DNA from: Spartobacteria bacterium UBA5019
GTDB lineage: Bacteria > Verrucomicrobiota > Verrucomicrobiia > Chthoniobacterales > Terrimicrobiaceae
Assembly (NCBI GenBank): GCA_002396485.1
Contig: DGXZ01000087.1
Location: 6,525-39,932 of the forward strand
Length of the DNA: 33,408 nt
Direction: 5' to 3'
Made by a program: the position numbers and the translations under genes. Below are positions 15,006 through 22,185 of the stretch, in pieces. Position 1 is the stretch's first letter. The number at the start of each line of letters is the position of its first letter. Below the pieces are notes generated by a model. The model saw only the letters and a program-made list of their open reading frames with translations, was not told the DNA's origin and made no database searches.

Positions 15006-16082
15006 TCAGGATGCGAGCGCTGGGTAGTCGGTATAGCCTGCAGGACCAGGCGAGTAGAATGTGGCGGGGTTCGGTTGGTTCAGTTCCGTTTCGAGTTGGA
15101 TGCGTGCAGGGAGGTCGGGGTTTGCAAGGAAACTGGTTCCGAAGGCCACGGCATCGATTTTGCCAGTAGCGATGGCATCCGAGGCCTCGGCTTGTGTGTA
15201 GCCCATATTGGACACAAGGACGCCGGAGAAGTTTTCGCGGACGGGCGTGAGCACATCGGCGTGCTGCTCACCGAGCAGGTCGGCGCGCATCACATGGAGA
15301 TAAGCGAGATTGAGGCTGTCGAGGTGCTTGGCCAGCCATGTTGCCAAGGCAACAGGATCACTGTCGGACATGCTGTTGAAGCTATTCAGCGGGGAGATGC
15401 GAACGCCGACATGACCGGAGCCCCAGACGGAGGAAACGGCTTCGAGAATCTCCAGCAAAAACCGGGCGCGATTTTCGATAGGGCCGCCGTAAGGCCCGGT
15501 GCGTTTGTTAGCGCCGTTGCGAAGAAATTCGTCGATGAGGTAGCCATTAGCGGCATGGATTTCAACGCCATCAAAACCGGCGAGCTTGGCATTTTCGGCG
15601 GCCTTTTTAAAGCCGGCCACGATAGCAGGGATTTCCTCATCGCGGAGTTCGCGCGGGGTGTCGTAGGGTTTTTTTCCATCCGGCGTGTGCACCTCGTCGT
15701 TCGTGATTTGCAGGGCGCTGGGAGCCACTGGCTGCGCGCCTCCATTGAATGAGGAAGGACACGCGCGGCCACCGTGCCAGAGCTGGAGAAAGATTCTCCC
15801 GCCTTTGGCGTGAACGGCCTCTGTCACTTTGCGCCAACCGGCAATCTGGGCTTCGGAGTAAATTCCGGGCTCCGCATAAAAGGCCGAGTTTCCTTCGATG
15901 ACCATCGTGGCCTCGGCAATGATGAGACCCGCAGAAGCCCGCTGGGCGTAGTATTCCGCCATGAGTTCGCCAGGCACATGCCCGGCTTCTGCCCGGCAAC
16001 GTGTGAGTGGCGCCATGAAGATGCGGTTGGGCACTTCGAGATCGCCAAGTTGGAGGGGTTGGAAGAGTGCGGTGTTCGACAT
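15006..16082 (-). CDS. Old yellow enzyme-family alkene reductase (NemA/OYE type)
   Basis: FMN-dependent reductase of activated C=C bonds and similar electrophiles using NAD(P)H. The 358-residue TIM barrel has LFQPLQLGDLEVPNRIFMAPLTRCRA at the N-terminus, LQLWHGGRA, the flavin/substrate motif FDGVEIHAANGYLIDEFLR (His-Asn pair in HAAN), RTGPYGGPIENRARF and the family's C-terminal GYTDYPAL. It is the last gene of a minus-strand unit: pirin, DoxX, then this gene 4 bp later. The set suggests defence against reactive or electrophilic compounds. I see no regulator of the NemR kind next to it. Confidence 0.93.
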   Translation of the reverse strand: MSNTALFQPLQLGDLEVPNRIFMAPLTRCRAEAGHVPGELMAEYYAQRASAGLIIAEATMVIEGNSAFYAEPGIYSEAQIAGWRKVTEAVHAKGGRIFLQLWHGGRACPSSFNGGAQPVAPSALQITNDEVHTPDGKKPYDTPRELRDEEIPAIVAGFKKAAENAKLAGFDGVEIHAANGYLIDEFLRNGANKRTGPYGGPIENRARFLLEILEAVSSVWGSGHVGVRISPLNSFNSMSDSDPVALATWLAKHLDSLNLAYLHVMRADLLGEQHADVLTPVRENFSGVLVSNMGYTQAEASDAIATGKIDAVAFGTSFLANPDLPARIQLETELNQPNPATFYSPGPAGYTDYPALAS

Positions 16083-16086
16083 CAGA

Positions 16087-16479
16087 TTAGTTTTTGCTGG
16101 TGATGAAATGCAGGAATGCGCGGCGTGCGGCCACGACTTGGATCAGAGCCAACACCGATACAAGCAGGACGGGCGGTTGAAGCAATGCTGTGGGGCCAAA
16201 GAAAAAGAAATTGAAGGCGGAGATATTCACAATGATCGGCCCCAAAATCAGCAGCCCGAGGTTCCGCGTTCTCGGAATCGCCACAAAAAGTCCGCCGAGG
16301 ATTTCGAGAACTTTGACAAATGCCAAGAAGCCGCCGAGGAACATTCCCCCCATAAACATAGCGGCCGGCGAGCCTTCGGGCGGTTGGGGTATGGCGATGA
16401 ATTTCAGAAAGAAATTCAGTCCGAAAACGATAAAAACGAAGCCCAAAAGGGCGGCGGTGAAGTTGTAGAAGTATTTCAT
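16087..16479 (-). CDS. DoxX-like small membrane protein
   Basis: A 130-residue integral membrane protein with about four hydrophobic helices: FTAALLGFVFIVFGLNFF, GGMFLGGFLAFVKVLEILGGLF, LGLLILGPIIVNISAFNFFFFG and VLLVSVLALIQVVA. The pattern, including the charged-then-EILGG loop, matches DoxX-family proteins. Their biochemical role is poorly known; some take part in redox or thiol stress complexes. ATG 16479 (MKYFYNF) is chosen. The longer frame to 16530 adds a basic stretch that overlaps the end of pirin. It lies 25 bp after the pirin stop and 4 bp before the OYE gene. Confidence 0.8.
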   Translation of the reverse strand: MKYFYNFTAALLGFVFIVFGLNFFLKFIAIPQPPEGSPAAMFMGGMFLGGFLAFVKVLEILGGLFVAIPRTRNLGLLILGPIIVNISAFNFFFFGPTALLQPPVLLVSVLALIQVVAARRAFLHFITSKN

Positions 16480-16504
16480 GAGTTTTAGTTTTTTTGGTTG
16501 GTAT

Positions 16505-17227
16505 TTACTGGAGATCGAAAAGAAGAGCATTGGTCCTCGAGTTGGCGGTCAGCGTCAAAGCGCCGGATGCCTCAGTGGCGGCGGCATCACCTGTTTCAAG
16601 TGTGATGCCGTTCAACACAAGCGAACCCTCGGCAATGTGAAGCCAAATGCCGCGCCCCGGGCGGACTTCATGTTGCAGCGACTGACCCGGCTCGAGGAGG
16701 ATGCGGTAAATTTCGGCATCCTGCTGAATGCGTGCGGAACCATCGCGACCATCAGCGGAAATGACCAAGACCTTGGAATCATCGGCATTTTGGGGCGAGG
16801 GATGCCACTCCGTGTAGGAGGGCTTGAGACCTTGCTCAAGGGGTTGAATCCAGATTTGCAGAAAGTGTGTGGAGTCGGTCGAGGATGGATTGAACTCGCC
16901 ATGCCCCACGCCTGTTCCGGCGCTCATAAGCTGAATTTGCCCAGGCTGGAGGATGCGCTCATTTCCAAGGCTGTCGCGATGGGCGAGCGCACCTTCCAAG
17001 ACATAACTGAAAATTTCCATGTCCCGATGCGGATGCTCGGGGAAACCTCGGCCGGCGGCGACAATGTCATCATTGATCACCCGCAGGCTTCGGAAGCCCA
17101 TGTGTGAGGGATCGTAGTAATCCGCGAAACTGAATGTGTGGCGACTGCGAAGCCATCCATGGTCGGCCAAACCACGTTCCGAAGAACGGCGGATGGTAAT
17201 CTCGGATGTCGCGACATGTCTTTCCAT
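16505..17227 (-). CDS. Pirin-family bicupin protein
   Basis: A 240-residue bicupin of the pirin/YhhW family. The N-terminal cupin has DHGWLRSRHTFSFADYYDP, then the metal-binding cluster FPEHPHRDMEIFSYVLEG (two His and a Glu) and SAGTGVGHGEFN with the third His. The C-terminal cupin is present but lacks metal ligands. Some relatives have quercetinase activity, others bind transcription factors; the real substrate is unknown. It is the first gene of the pirin - DoxX - OYE unit. Its promoter must lie in 17,228-17,429, where GGAAA-N6-TTTCC at 17258-17273 is a weak candidate operator. Confidence 0.92.
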   Translation of the reverse strand: MERHVATSEITIRRSSERGLADHGWLRSRHTFSFADYYDPSHMGFRSLRVINDDIVAAGRGFPEHPHRDMEIFSYVLEGALAHRDSLGNERILQPGQIQLMSAGTGVGHGEFNPSSTDSTHFLQIWIQPLEQGLKPSYTEWHPSPQNADDSKVLVISADGRDGSARIQQDAEIYRILLEPGQSLQHEVRPGRGIWLHIAEGSLVLNGITLETGDAAATEASGALTLTANSRTNALLFDLQ

Positions 17228-17429
17228 GTGGTCAGACTAAGGAAAGAAGGCTTTAGAGGAAATAGTTGTTTCCAGAAGATTTCTCAGCCGAATGTGAGCA
17301 AACCAAGCGAACACCACGGCCCTTTAGGAGTGTTTTTGTCCTTCTTGGCAGGAGGAGCATGGTAGGGATGTGCAAAAAATGAAAGGAAATGAACCCTAGC
17401 TCGATACTTTACCATCAGGCTCACTGGTT

Positions 17430-17999
17430 TTAGTTTGTGACTCCAGCGGCGCGATCGAACGCCTGAGGGTTGCGTTGCGCCAAGTCAATAAGCTCGCTCA
17501 GAGAGCCCGTCACCGAGACGACAGTGCCGCTGAGCTTTGCGCGTGCAACCCAACCCTCGACTTTGCTGCCGGCGGAAGATGATCGGGCGGTAAGTATTCC
17601 TGGTATTCTGGGTCCACCGACTGGTTGAAGTTCAATAGAGTAGCGGGTGGTTTCGCGGGTTTCGCCGGTGAGAGGCGGCGCAAAGAATTGTTTTCCGCCT
17701 TGATTGACCAGCATGGTTGTCTTCTGGATGTCATATACCCAACGGGTTTTGTCTGTATTGTCTTTAGCAACAAAAAATACCTCAATTTCATAGGTTTCTT
17801 TCGGGGCCTTGAGTGCTGAAAGGCTAACCTCTATGCCGATGTTCCGAATAGTCGCCTTGCGTGTTCCGCCAAAGTCGTTTTGAGAGGTGACAGTTTCGCG
17901 GCCGGATGAAATCGAACGGCCAGAAATGCGGACTTGAGCCTTGGCGAAGGATGTCGTGAGAATCAGCAAGGCAGCAATTGTAGTAATGTATCGCGTCAT
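17430..17999 (-). CDS. Secreted protein of unknown function
   Basis: I do not recognise this 189-residue protein. ATG 17999 gives MTRYITTIAALLILTTSFAKAQ, a clear Sec signal peptide with AKA-Q cleavage. The mature part is rich in beta-prone segments (IRNIGIEVSLSAL, YEIEVFFVAKDN, RYSIELQPVG), followed by a short helical tail (ELIDLAQRNPQAF). The strand pattern suggests a small beta-sandwich or fibronectin-like fold. No cysteines, catalytic motifs or lipobox are visible in the mature part. The frame runs open to 18,272 but the upstream part is not protein-like. It sits alone, between pirin and the repeat-bearing gap. Confidence 0.75.
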   Translation of the reverse strand: MTRYITTIAALLILTTSFAKAQVRISGRSISSGRETVTSQNDFGGTRKATIRNIGIEVSLSALKAPKETYEIEVFFVAKDNTDKTRWVYDIQKTTMLVNQGGKQFFAPPLTGETRETTRYSIELQPVGGPRIPGILTARSSSAGSKVEGWVARAKLSGTVVSVTGSLSELIDLAQRNPQAFDRAAGVTN

Positions 18000-18139
18000 A
18001 ATTGTAGTGGGTTTTCGGGGAATGTTTGGAATGGAGGTGGTGTTAATTGGTGACATAAAAATAATGTTTACCATCAAGGCAAGAAAAAAGTGGAGATTTG
18101 GTGAAAGGTTGAAAATCTTGTCGGAATGAAGTCTGCGGA

Positions 18140-18159
18140 TTTTCAAAAATTTTTGAAAA
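18140..18159. promoter_or_regulatory. Perfect 20-bp palindrome upstream of secreted-protein gene
   Basis: TTTTCAAAAATTTTTGAAAA is its own reverse complement over all 20 bases and lies about 140 bp upstream of the ATG at 17999. Such symmetric A+T-rich sites often bind dimeric regulators, but a simple A/T-rich chance symmetry is possible. Confidence 0.35.
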
Positions 18160-18310
18160 CAGCATTTTTGGCGAATAGAGATAGTAAAGACATTCACGCA
18201 ATTTGAGTGGCGCGGGCGCCCCCCCTTGCGACCGCAAGTCGTTCGATGGCAGGCAAAACACCATCCCTGCATGATCGCCTGCGAAAGCCCTCAATCTTGG
18301 AGATGCTGCT

Positions 18311-18373
18311 GACAGAGCGTTGTCACGCCGTGACAGAGCGTTGTCACGCCGCGACAGAGCTTTGTCACGCCGA
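18311..18373. repeat. Three tandem 21-bp units, each a small inverted repeat
   Basis: The unit GACAGAGCGTTGTCACGCC plus two bases occurs at 18311-18331, 18332-18352 and 18353-18373, with one G-to-T change in the spacer of the third copy. Each unit contains TGACA-N6-TGTCA-type symmetry, with 7-bp arms (CGTGACA/TGTCACG) in the middle copy, and adjacent units also pair across their junction (TGTCACG-C-CGTGACA). The array lies 15 bp beyond the kinase stop codon. No T-run follows on either strand, so it is not an ordinary rho-independent terminator. Candidates are REP-like elements or a multi-site operator. Confidence 0.75.
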
Positions 18374-18388
18374 AGGGCGATAAACCGC

Positions 18389-19486
18389 TTAGCGCACCAC
18401 GCGGGCGCCGCCGCCTTTCATGAGTTTTTCGACTTCCTGGCGTGTGGCCATGGAGGTGTCGCCGGGCGTTGTGGAAGCCAAGGCACCATGGGCGGCGCCG
18501 TAATCGACGGCTGCTTGTGGGTCATTTTGAGAGAGGAATCCAAACGAGAGGCCGCTGGCGAAGCTGTCGCCACCGCCGACGCGGTCGAGGATGTCGAGCT
18601 CGGGATACTTGCGGCTTTCGTAGAAGGCTCCATCGTGCCAGCAAATCGCGCTCCAGTCGTTGCGCGAGGCGGTGATGACTCGGCGGAGGGTCGTGGCGGC
18701 GACTTTGAAGTTCGGATATTCCTTCACGGCGGTTTCGATCATGCGCTTGAAGGCCTCGGTCTCAATCGTGCTGAGGTTGTGATCCACCCCCTCCACTTCG
18801 AAGCCGAGGGATGCTGTGAAATCCTCTTCGTTGCCGATCATGACATCGACATACTTGGCGATCTCGCGGTTCACTTCGCGGGCCTTGGCCTGGCCGCCGA
18901 TGGATTTCCAAAGCGAGGGTCGGTAATTCAAGTCGTAGCTCACAATCGTGCCGTGCTTCTTGGCAGCGGTGACCGCTTCGATGGTGATCTGTGCGGCGGA
19001 TTCGGACAAAGCGGCAAAGATGCCGCCTGTGTGAAACCAACGGGCTCCGAGTTGGCCGAAGATGTGGTCCCAGTCATAGTCTCCGGGTTTGAGCTGTGAG
19101 GCGGCGCTATTGCCACGGTCGGGATTGCCAACAGCACCACGGATGCCAAATCCTCGTTCGGTGAAGTTCAGGCCGTTTCGAACAGAGCGGCCGATGCCGT
19201 CGTCCTCGCGCCATTTGATGAACTCGGTGTCCACCCCGCCCTGCATGATGAAATCCTCGATGAGGTGGCCGACTTCATTATCCACAAGCGCCGTGCAGAC
19301 GGCCGTGCGGAGGCCGAAGCATTTGCGCAGACCGCGCGAGGTGTTGTATTCGCCGCCGCCTTCCCATGCGGTGAACTGACGCGCCGTGCGGATGCGGCCT
19401 TCACCGGGGTCGAGGCGCAGCATGACTTCGCCGAGGGAGATTTGATCGTAGAGGCAGGTGGATGGATCGCGGAGTGTGAGTGACAT
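18389..19486 (-). CDS. PfkB-family sugar kinase, KdgK/KguK-like
   Basis: A 365-residue ribokinase-family kinase. The N-terminal SLGEVMLRLDPGEGRI strand and GGGEYNTSRGLRKCFG substrate loop resemble 2-keto-3-deoxygluconate kinases. The C-terminal signature DRVGGGDSFASGL (about 301-313) supplies the catalytic Asp and the anion hole. IVSYDLNYRPSLW is also typical of KdgK-like members. It would phosphorylate a keto-sugar acid; 2-keto-3-deoxygluconate or 2-ketogluconate are the likely candidates, but specificity cannot be read. It is the last gene of a three-gene minus-strand unit, 14 bp after the Ldh-family gene. The 21-bp repeat array follows its stop. Confidence 0.85.
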   Translation of the reverse strand: MSLTLRDPSTCLYDQISLGEVMLRLDPGEGRIRTARQFTAWEGGGEYNTSRGLRKCFGLRTAVCTALVDNEVGHLIEDFIMQGGVDTEFIKWREDDGIGRSVRNGLNFTERGFGIRGAVGNPDRGNSAASQLKPGDYDWDHIFGQLGARWFHTGGIFAALSESAAQITIEAVTAAKKHGTIVSYDLNYRPSLWKSIGGQAKAREVNREIAKYVDVMIGNEEDFTASLGFEVEGVDHNLSTIETEAFKRMIETAVKEYPNFKVAATTLRRVITASRNDWSAICWHDGAFYESRKYPELDILDRVGGGDSFASGLSFGFLSQNDPQAAVDYGAAHGALASTTPGDTSMATRQEVEKLMKGGGARVVR

Positions 19487-19500
19487 GGATAGTTTTTGGG

Positions 19501-20604
19501 TTAGAGGGTGACTTGTTTGAAATCGTGGATGTTCCAGGTAGGTTCGCCAAGTTCACCAGTAATGTGGGCGAAGCCTTCGATTTCGGATTTGGTAAAAAGA
19601 AGTCCACCCTGGGCATCGGTGAGTTTGGCCGATTGGGCCTCGATTTGACCCGGCAGGATGCAGGCTTCGTTGCCTTGACCGAGAATATCGGCGAGGCAGG
19701 CTTTGAGATTTTCCTCCTGCGAGCGCCCAAAGGCATAATCATGCCCGCGCATGGCTTCGGGGTGGATGCACTGAAAGAAAAAAGTGGAGCCACGTTTTTC
19801 GGCGGCAGGGCCGCGGTTCGTTCCACGAATCGAGGGCAGTGAACCTCCGATGAATGCGGCGTAGAGTTCATCCACAAGACCGAGTCCGTAGCCTTTATGC
19901 GCTCCGAATGGCAAAAGAGCCGTCGCTTTCATGGGATCAGTGGTGGGCTTGCCATCGGCATCCACCGCCCACCCCGGAGCGAGTTCCCTTCCTTCGCGGG
20001 CGAATTGCTGGACGCGGCCCATGGCCACGGTGGATGTCGCCCAATCGATGACGATGGGAAAACCAACCGCTGACTGCGTGGGGAATCCCCAAGAGTGCGG
20101 ATTCGTGCCCATGGTTGGGGTCTTTCCGCCAAAGGGAACAACTTCCGAAGTCGCGGAAGTGCAATTTGTGTAGGCGATGTAGCCTTTCAGTGCGGCGTCG
20201 ATGACATATCCCCCACCCCAGAGGTAGTGGGTGGCGTTGTCCACGCTCACCATGCCGACGCCAAATTTGTCGGCTAATTCCATGCAGCGCTCCAGGGCTT
20301 TGTAGGCCACGGCTTGGCCGAGTTTTTTGTGTCCATCCCAAATCTCCGCAGCGGCGAAGCGGGTTGGCAGGACTTCGATCTCCGCGCTAGGGACCCAGCC
20401 TCCAACCTTGCTGCCGAAGAGGTCATCGAGGTGGAGGGCCTTGAGCGCATTATGGGTTCGAATGCCATGGCGAGAGGCGCTGTGGCAGAAGCGCGAGGCG
20501 TCAGTGGCTTCGTCGTTCGTGTAGCCCCGTTTCATGTAGGCGCGGCGGACCAGATCATCGTGGAGGGGGGCGGGAATGACAAAAAACTCGTTGAGATTGT
20601 TCAT
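19501..20604 (-). CDS. Ldh-family (malate/L-lactate/YiaK-type) NAD(P)-dependent dehydrogenase
   Basis: A 367-residue oxidoreductase of the Ldh_2 family, a fold unrelated to classical Rossmann dehydrogenases; members reduce 2-keto acids such as 2,3-diketogulonate, sulfopyruvate or ureidoglycolate derivatives. Characteristic segments are GIRTHNALKALHLDDL with the conserved His, VGMVSVDNATHYLWGGGYVIDAA, YTNCTSATSEVVPFGG, FPTQSAVGFPIVIDWATSTVAMGRV and LLPFGAHKGYGLGLVDEL (catalytic His and Lys). Its ATG overlaps the preceding dehydrogenase stop by one base (TAATG), implying coupled translation. The exact substrate is unknown; the neighbouring sugar-acid kinase points to a keto-aldonate. Confidence 0.88.
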   Translation of the reverse strand: MNNLNEFFVIPAPLHDDLVRRAYMKRGYTNDEATDASRFCHSASRHGIRTHNALKALHLDDLFGSKVGGWVPSAEIEVLPTRFAAAEIWDGHKKLGQAVAYKALERCMELADKFGVGMVSVDNATHYLWGGGYVIDAALKGYIAYTNCTSATSEVVPFGGKTPTMGTNPHSWGFPTQSAVGFPIVIDWATSTVAMGRVQQFAREGRELAPGWAVDADGKPTTDPMKATALLPFGAHKGYGLGLVDELYAAFIGGSLPSIRGTNRGPAAEKRGSTFFFQCIHPEAMRGHDYAFGRSQEENLKACLADILGQGNEACILPGQIEAQSAKLTDAQGGLLFTKSEIEGFAHITGELGEPTWNIHDFKQVTL

Positions 20605-21563
20605 TAGGAAATTTTGTTGGCTTGAGCGAGCGCGGGGCGGCCGGCGAGGACATTGATCATGTTCTGAACAGCCATGGTGGCCTGGCGCACGACATTCTCA
20701 TGGGTGCGGGAGCCGATGTGTGGGGTGATGACGGTTCGAGGCGCGGTGAGGAGCGGGTGGTCTGACGGCGGCGGTTCCTCGTCCATGACATCCGCCGCAT
20801 AGCCCCCGATGGAACCCGAGCGTAGAGCCTCCAGCAGCGCGTTGGTTTCCACCAGTTCGCCACGGGCACAATTGACAAGAAGCAGGCCAGGCTTGGTCAA
20901 GCCGAGTCGGCGCGCATCGAGCATGTGGCGGGTTTGGTCGGTGAGCTTCGTGTGGAGCGAGATGACATCCGACCGCGAGCAAAGTTCATCCAGCGAGGCC
21001 ACGCGCTCGACGCCTTGTTTGGCCGCGAATTCCGGATCCCAGTGGTTACCGAAGCCAAGGACCTGCATACCGAATGCCTTGGCCCGAATGGCCACCTCGC
21101 AACCGATGCGGCCGAGTCCGACGATGCCCATCGTTTTTCCATAGACTTCATGCCCCGTGATGCGCTTCCAGTTGCCGGAGCGAACGCAATTCGCCTCTTC
21201 AACAAGATTGCGGCAGAGAGCGAGAAGCAGCGCGAACGAATGCTCGGCCACAGTGGTGTGGTTCACGCCGGGACAAAAAGTGACGGGTATCCGGAGATCG
21301 GTGGCGGCGGCGAGATCGATTTTATCGAGTCCGATACCATATTTGGCGACGACCTTGAGGCGCGGCAAGGAATTCTCAAGAACCTTGCGAGTAATGGCGT
21401 CGTCACCGCAGAGGAAGGCGTCGAAATCACCCGCCAACTCGAGCATGCGAACCTCGGTAAGCGGCCCGCGCTCACGGATGATTTCAAATCCGGTAGTCGC
21501 CAGCAAATCGTGGTGCGTGCCGGGGGTGTCTTGCAGGGAAGTGGTGGTGAGGAGAATTCGCAT
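20604..21563 (-). CDS. D-isomer-specific 2-hydroxyacid dehydrogenase
   Basis: A 319-residue NAD(P)-dependent dehydrogenase of the SerA/GhrB/KguD superfamily. The nucleotide site is GKTMGIVGLGRIG. Catalytic residues sit in LVNCARGELVE (Arg), DVMDEEPPP (Glu region) and VITPHIGSRTHE (His). It lacks the C-terminal ACT domain of biosynthetic phosphoglycerate dehydrogenase, so serine synthesis is not the best guess. Being the first gene of a unit with an Ldh-family dehydrogenase and a KdgK/KguK-like kinase, it more likely reduces or oxidises a sugar acid. Downstream coupling is by TAATG. The gap to coaD (21,564-21,684) has no clear promoter. Confidence 0.9.
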   Translation of the reverse strand: MRILLTTTSLQDTPGTHHDLLATTGFEIIRERGPLTEVRMLELAGDFDAFLCGDDAITRKVLENSLPRLKVVAKYGIGLDKIDLAAATDLRIPVTFCPGVNHTTVAEHSFALLLALCRNLVEEANCVRSGNWKRITGHEVYGKTMGIVGLGRIGCEVAIRAKAFGMQVLGFGNHWDPEFAAKQGVERVASLDELCSRSDVISLHTKLTDQTRHMLDARRLGLTKPGLLLVNCARGELVETNALLEALRSGSIGGYAADVMDEEPPPSDHPLLTAPRTVITPHIGSRTHENVVRQATMAVQNMINVLAGRPALAQANKIS

Positions 21564-21684
21564 GCGGTGAGGGAGGGACGGTGGGATTCAATCCTCTCCA
21601 CCGCCCCTCTAACAACGAAAATAGAATAGCACTGGTTGCAGCTTAGGCAGGAAATGCTATGACCGCAAGGAGAGCCAAGAGGCG

Positions 21685-22185
21685 CTACTCAGCGCCTGGA
21701 TTTCGAACACGCATCCGGGCGAGCCTTTCGGAAACGCAAGACGGTGCGAGTTGGCTCACATCGCCACCAAATCGGGCGACTTCTTTCATGATGCGGGAAC
21801 TGAGGTAGGTGTAGTCCTCCTTCGGTGTGAGATAGACCGTTTCCAATCGCGGCTCCAGCTTGCGATTCATGAGAGCCATTTGAAATTCAAATTCGAAATC
21901 CGAAACGGCGCGCAGGCCGCGAATGACGGTAAAAACTCCATGCTCGCGGGCAAAATCGACAAGCAAGCCCTCGAGTGGCAAAATGGTGATCGCCGGGTCA
22001 TCGCCGAGAGTCTCACGCAGCATGGCCATGCGCTCCTCTACACTGAAAAAAGGCCCCTTGGACTTGCTGGCCGCCACGGCGATGATGAGATCCGAGAACA
22101 AATGCGTGGAGCGCTTGATCACATCGAGATGACCGAAGTGCACGGGGTCGAAGCTTCCAGGATAAATGGCACGACTTTTATTCAC
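21685..22185 (-). CDS. coaD: Phosphopantetheine adenylyltransferase
   Basis: Transfers AMP from ATP to 4'-phosphopantetheine, the penultimate step of coenzyme A synthesis. The 166-residue protein has AIYPGSFDPVHFGHLDVIKR, containing the HxGH nucleotidyltransferase motif, FTVIRGLRAVSDFEFEFQMALMNR, and the closing YLSSRIMKEVARFGGDVSQL segment with the ISSS-like turn. The start is GTG 22185, overlapping the GH1 stop in GTGA. No ATG lies between that GTG and the conserved core. Its coupling to a secreted glycosidase is probably a matter of shared transcription rather than shared function. Confidence 0.95.
   Translation of the reverse strand: MNKSRAIYPGSFDPVHFGHLDVIKRSTHLFSDLIIAVAASKSKGPFFSVEERMAMLRETLGDDPAITILPLEGLLVDFAREHGVFTVIRGLRAVSDFEFEFQMALMNRKLEPRLETVYLTPKEDYTYLSSRIMKEVARFGGDVSQLAPSCVSERLARMRVRNPGAE

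Larger units (their letters stand above)
18000..18388. other. Intergenic region with palindrome and repeats
   Basis: A 389-bp gap between the secreted-protein start and the end of the PfkB kinase gene (both on the minus strand). The half nearer the secreted gene is A+T-rich and holds a perfect 20-bp palindrome at 18140-18159. The half nearer the kinase is G+C-rich and holds three 21-bp tandem units at 18311-18373. The promoter of the secreted-protein gene probably lies in the A+T-rich half, but no clear -35/-10 pair stands out. No small gene is visible. Confidence 0.6.

Noticed and set aside
14895..15752. 285-codon plus-strand open frame opposite the OYE gene
   Set aside because: Shadow of the alkene reductase; the minus-strand product is unmistakable.
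17258..17273. GGAAA-N6-TTTCC as a pirin operator
   Set aside because: Five-base arms are expected by chance; mentioned only as a weak candidate.
18311..18373. Three 21-bp units as a CRISPR array
   Set aside because: The units are directly adjacent with no spacers, and no cas genes are nearby.
20604..21563. Biosynthetic phosphoglycerate dehydrogenase (serA)
   Set aside because: The protein is short and lacks an ACT domain, and its neighbours are sugar-acid genes.
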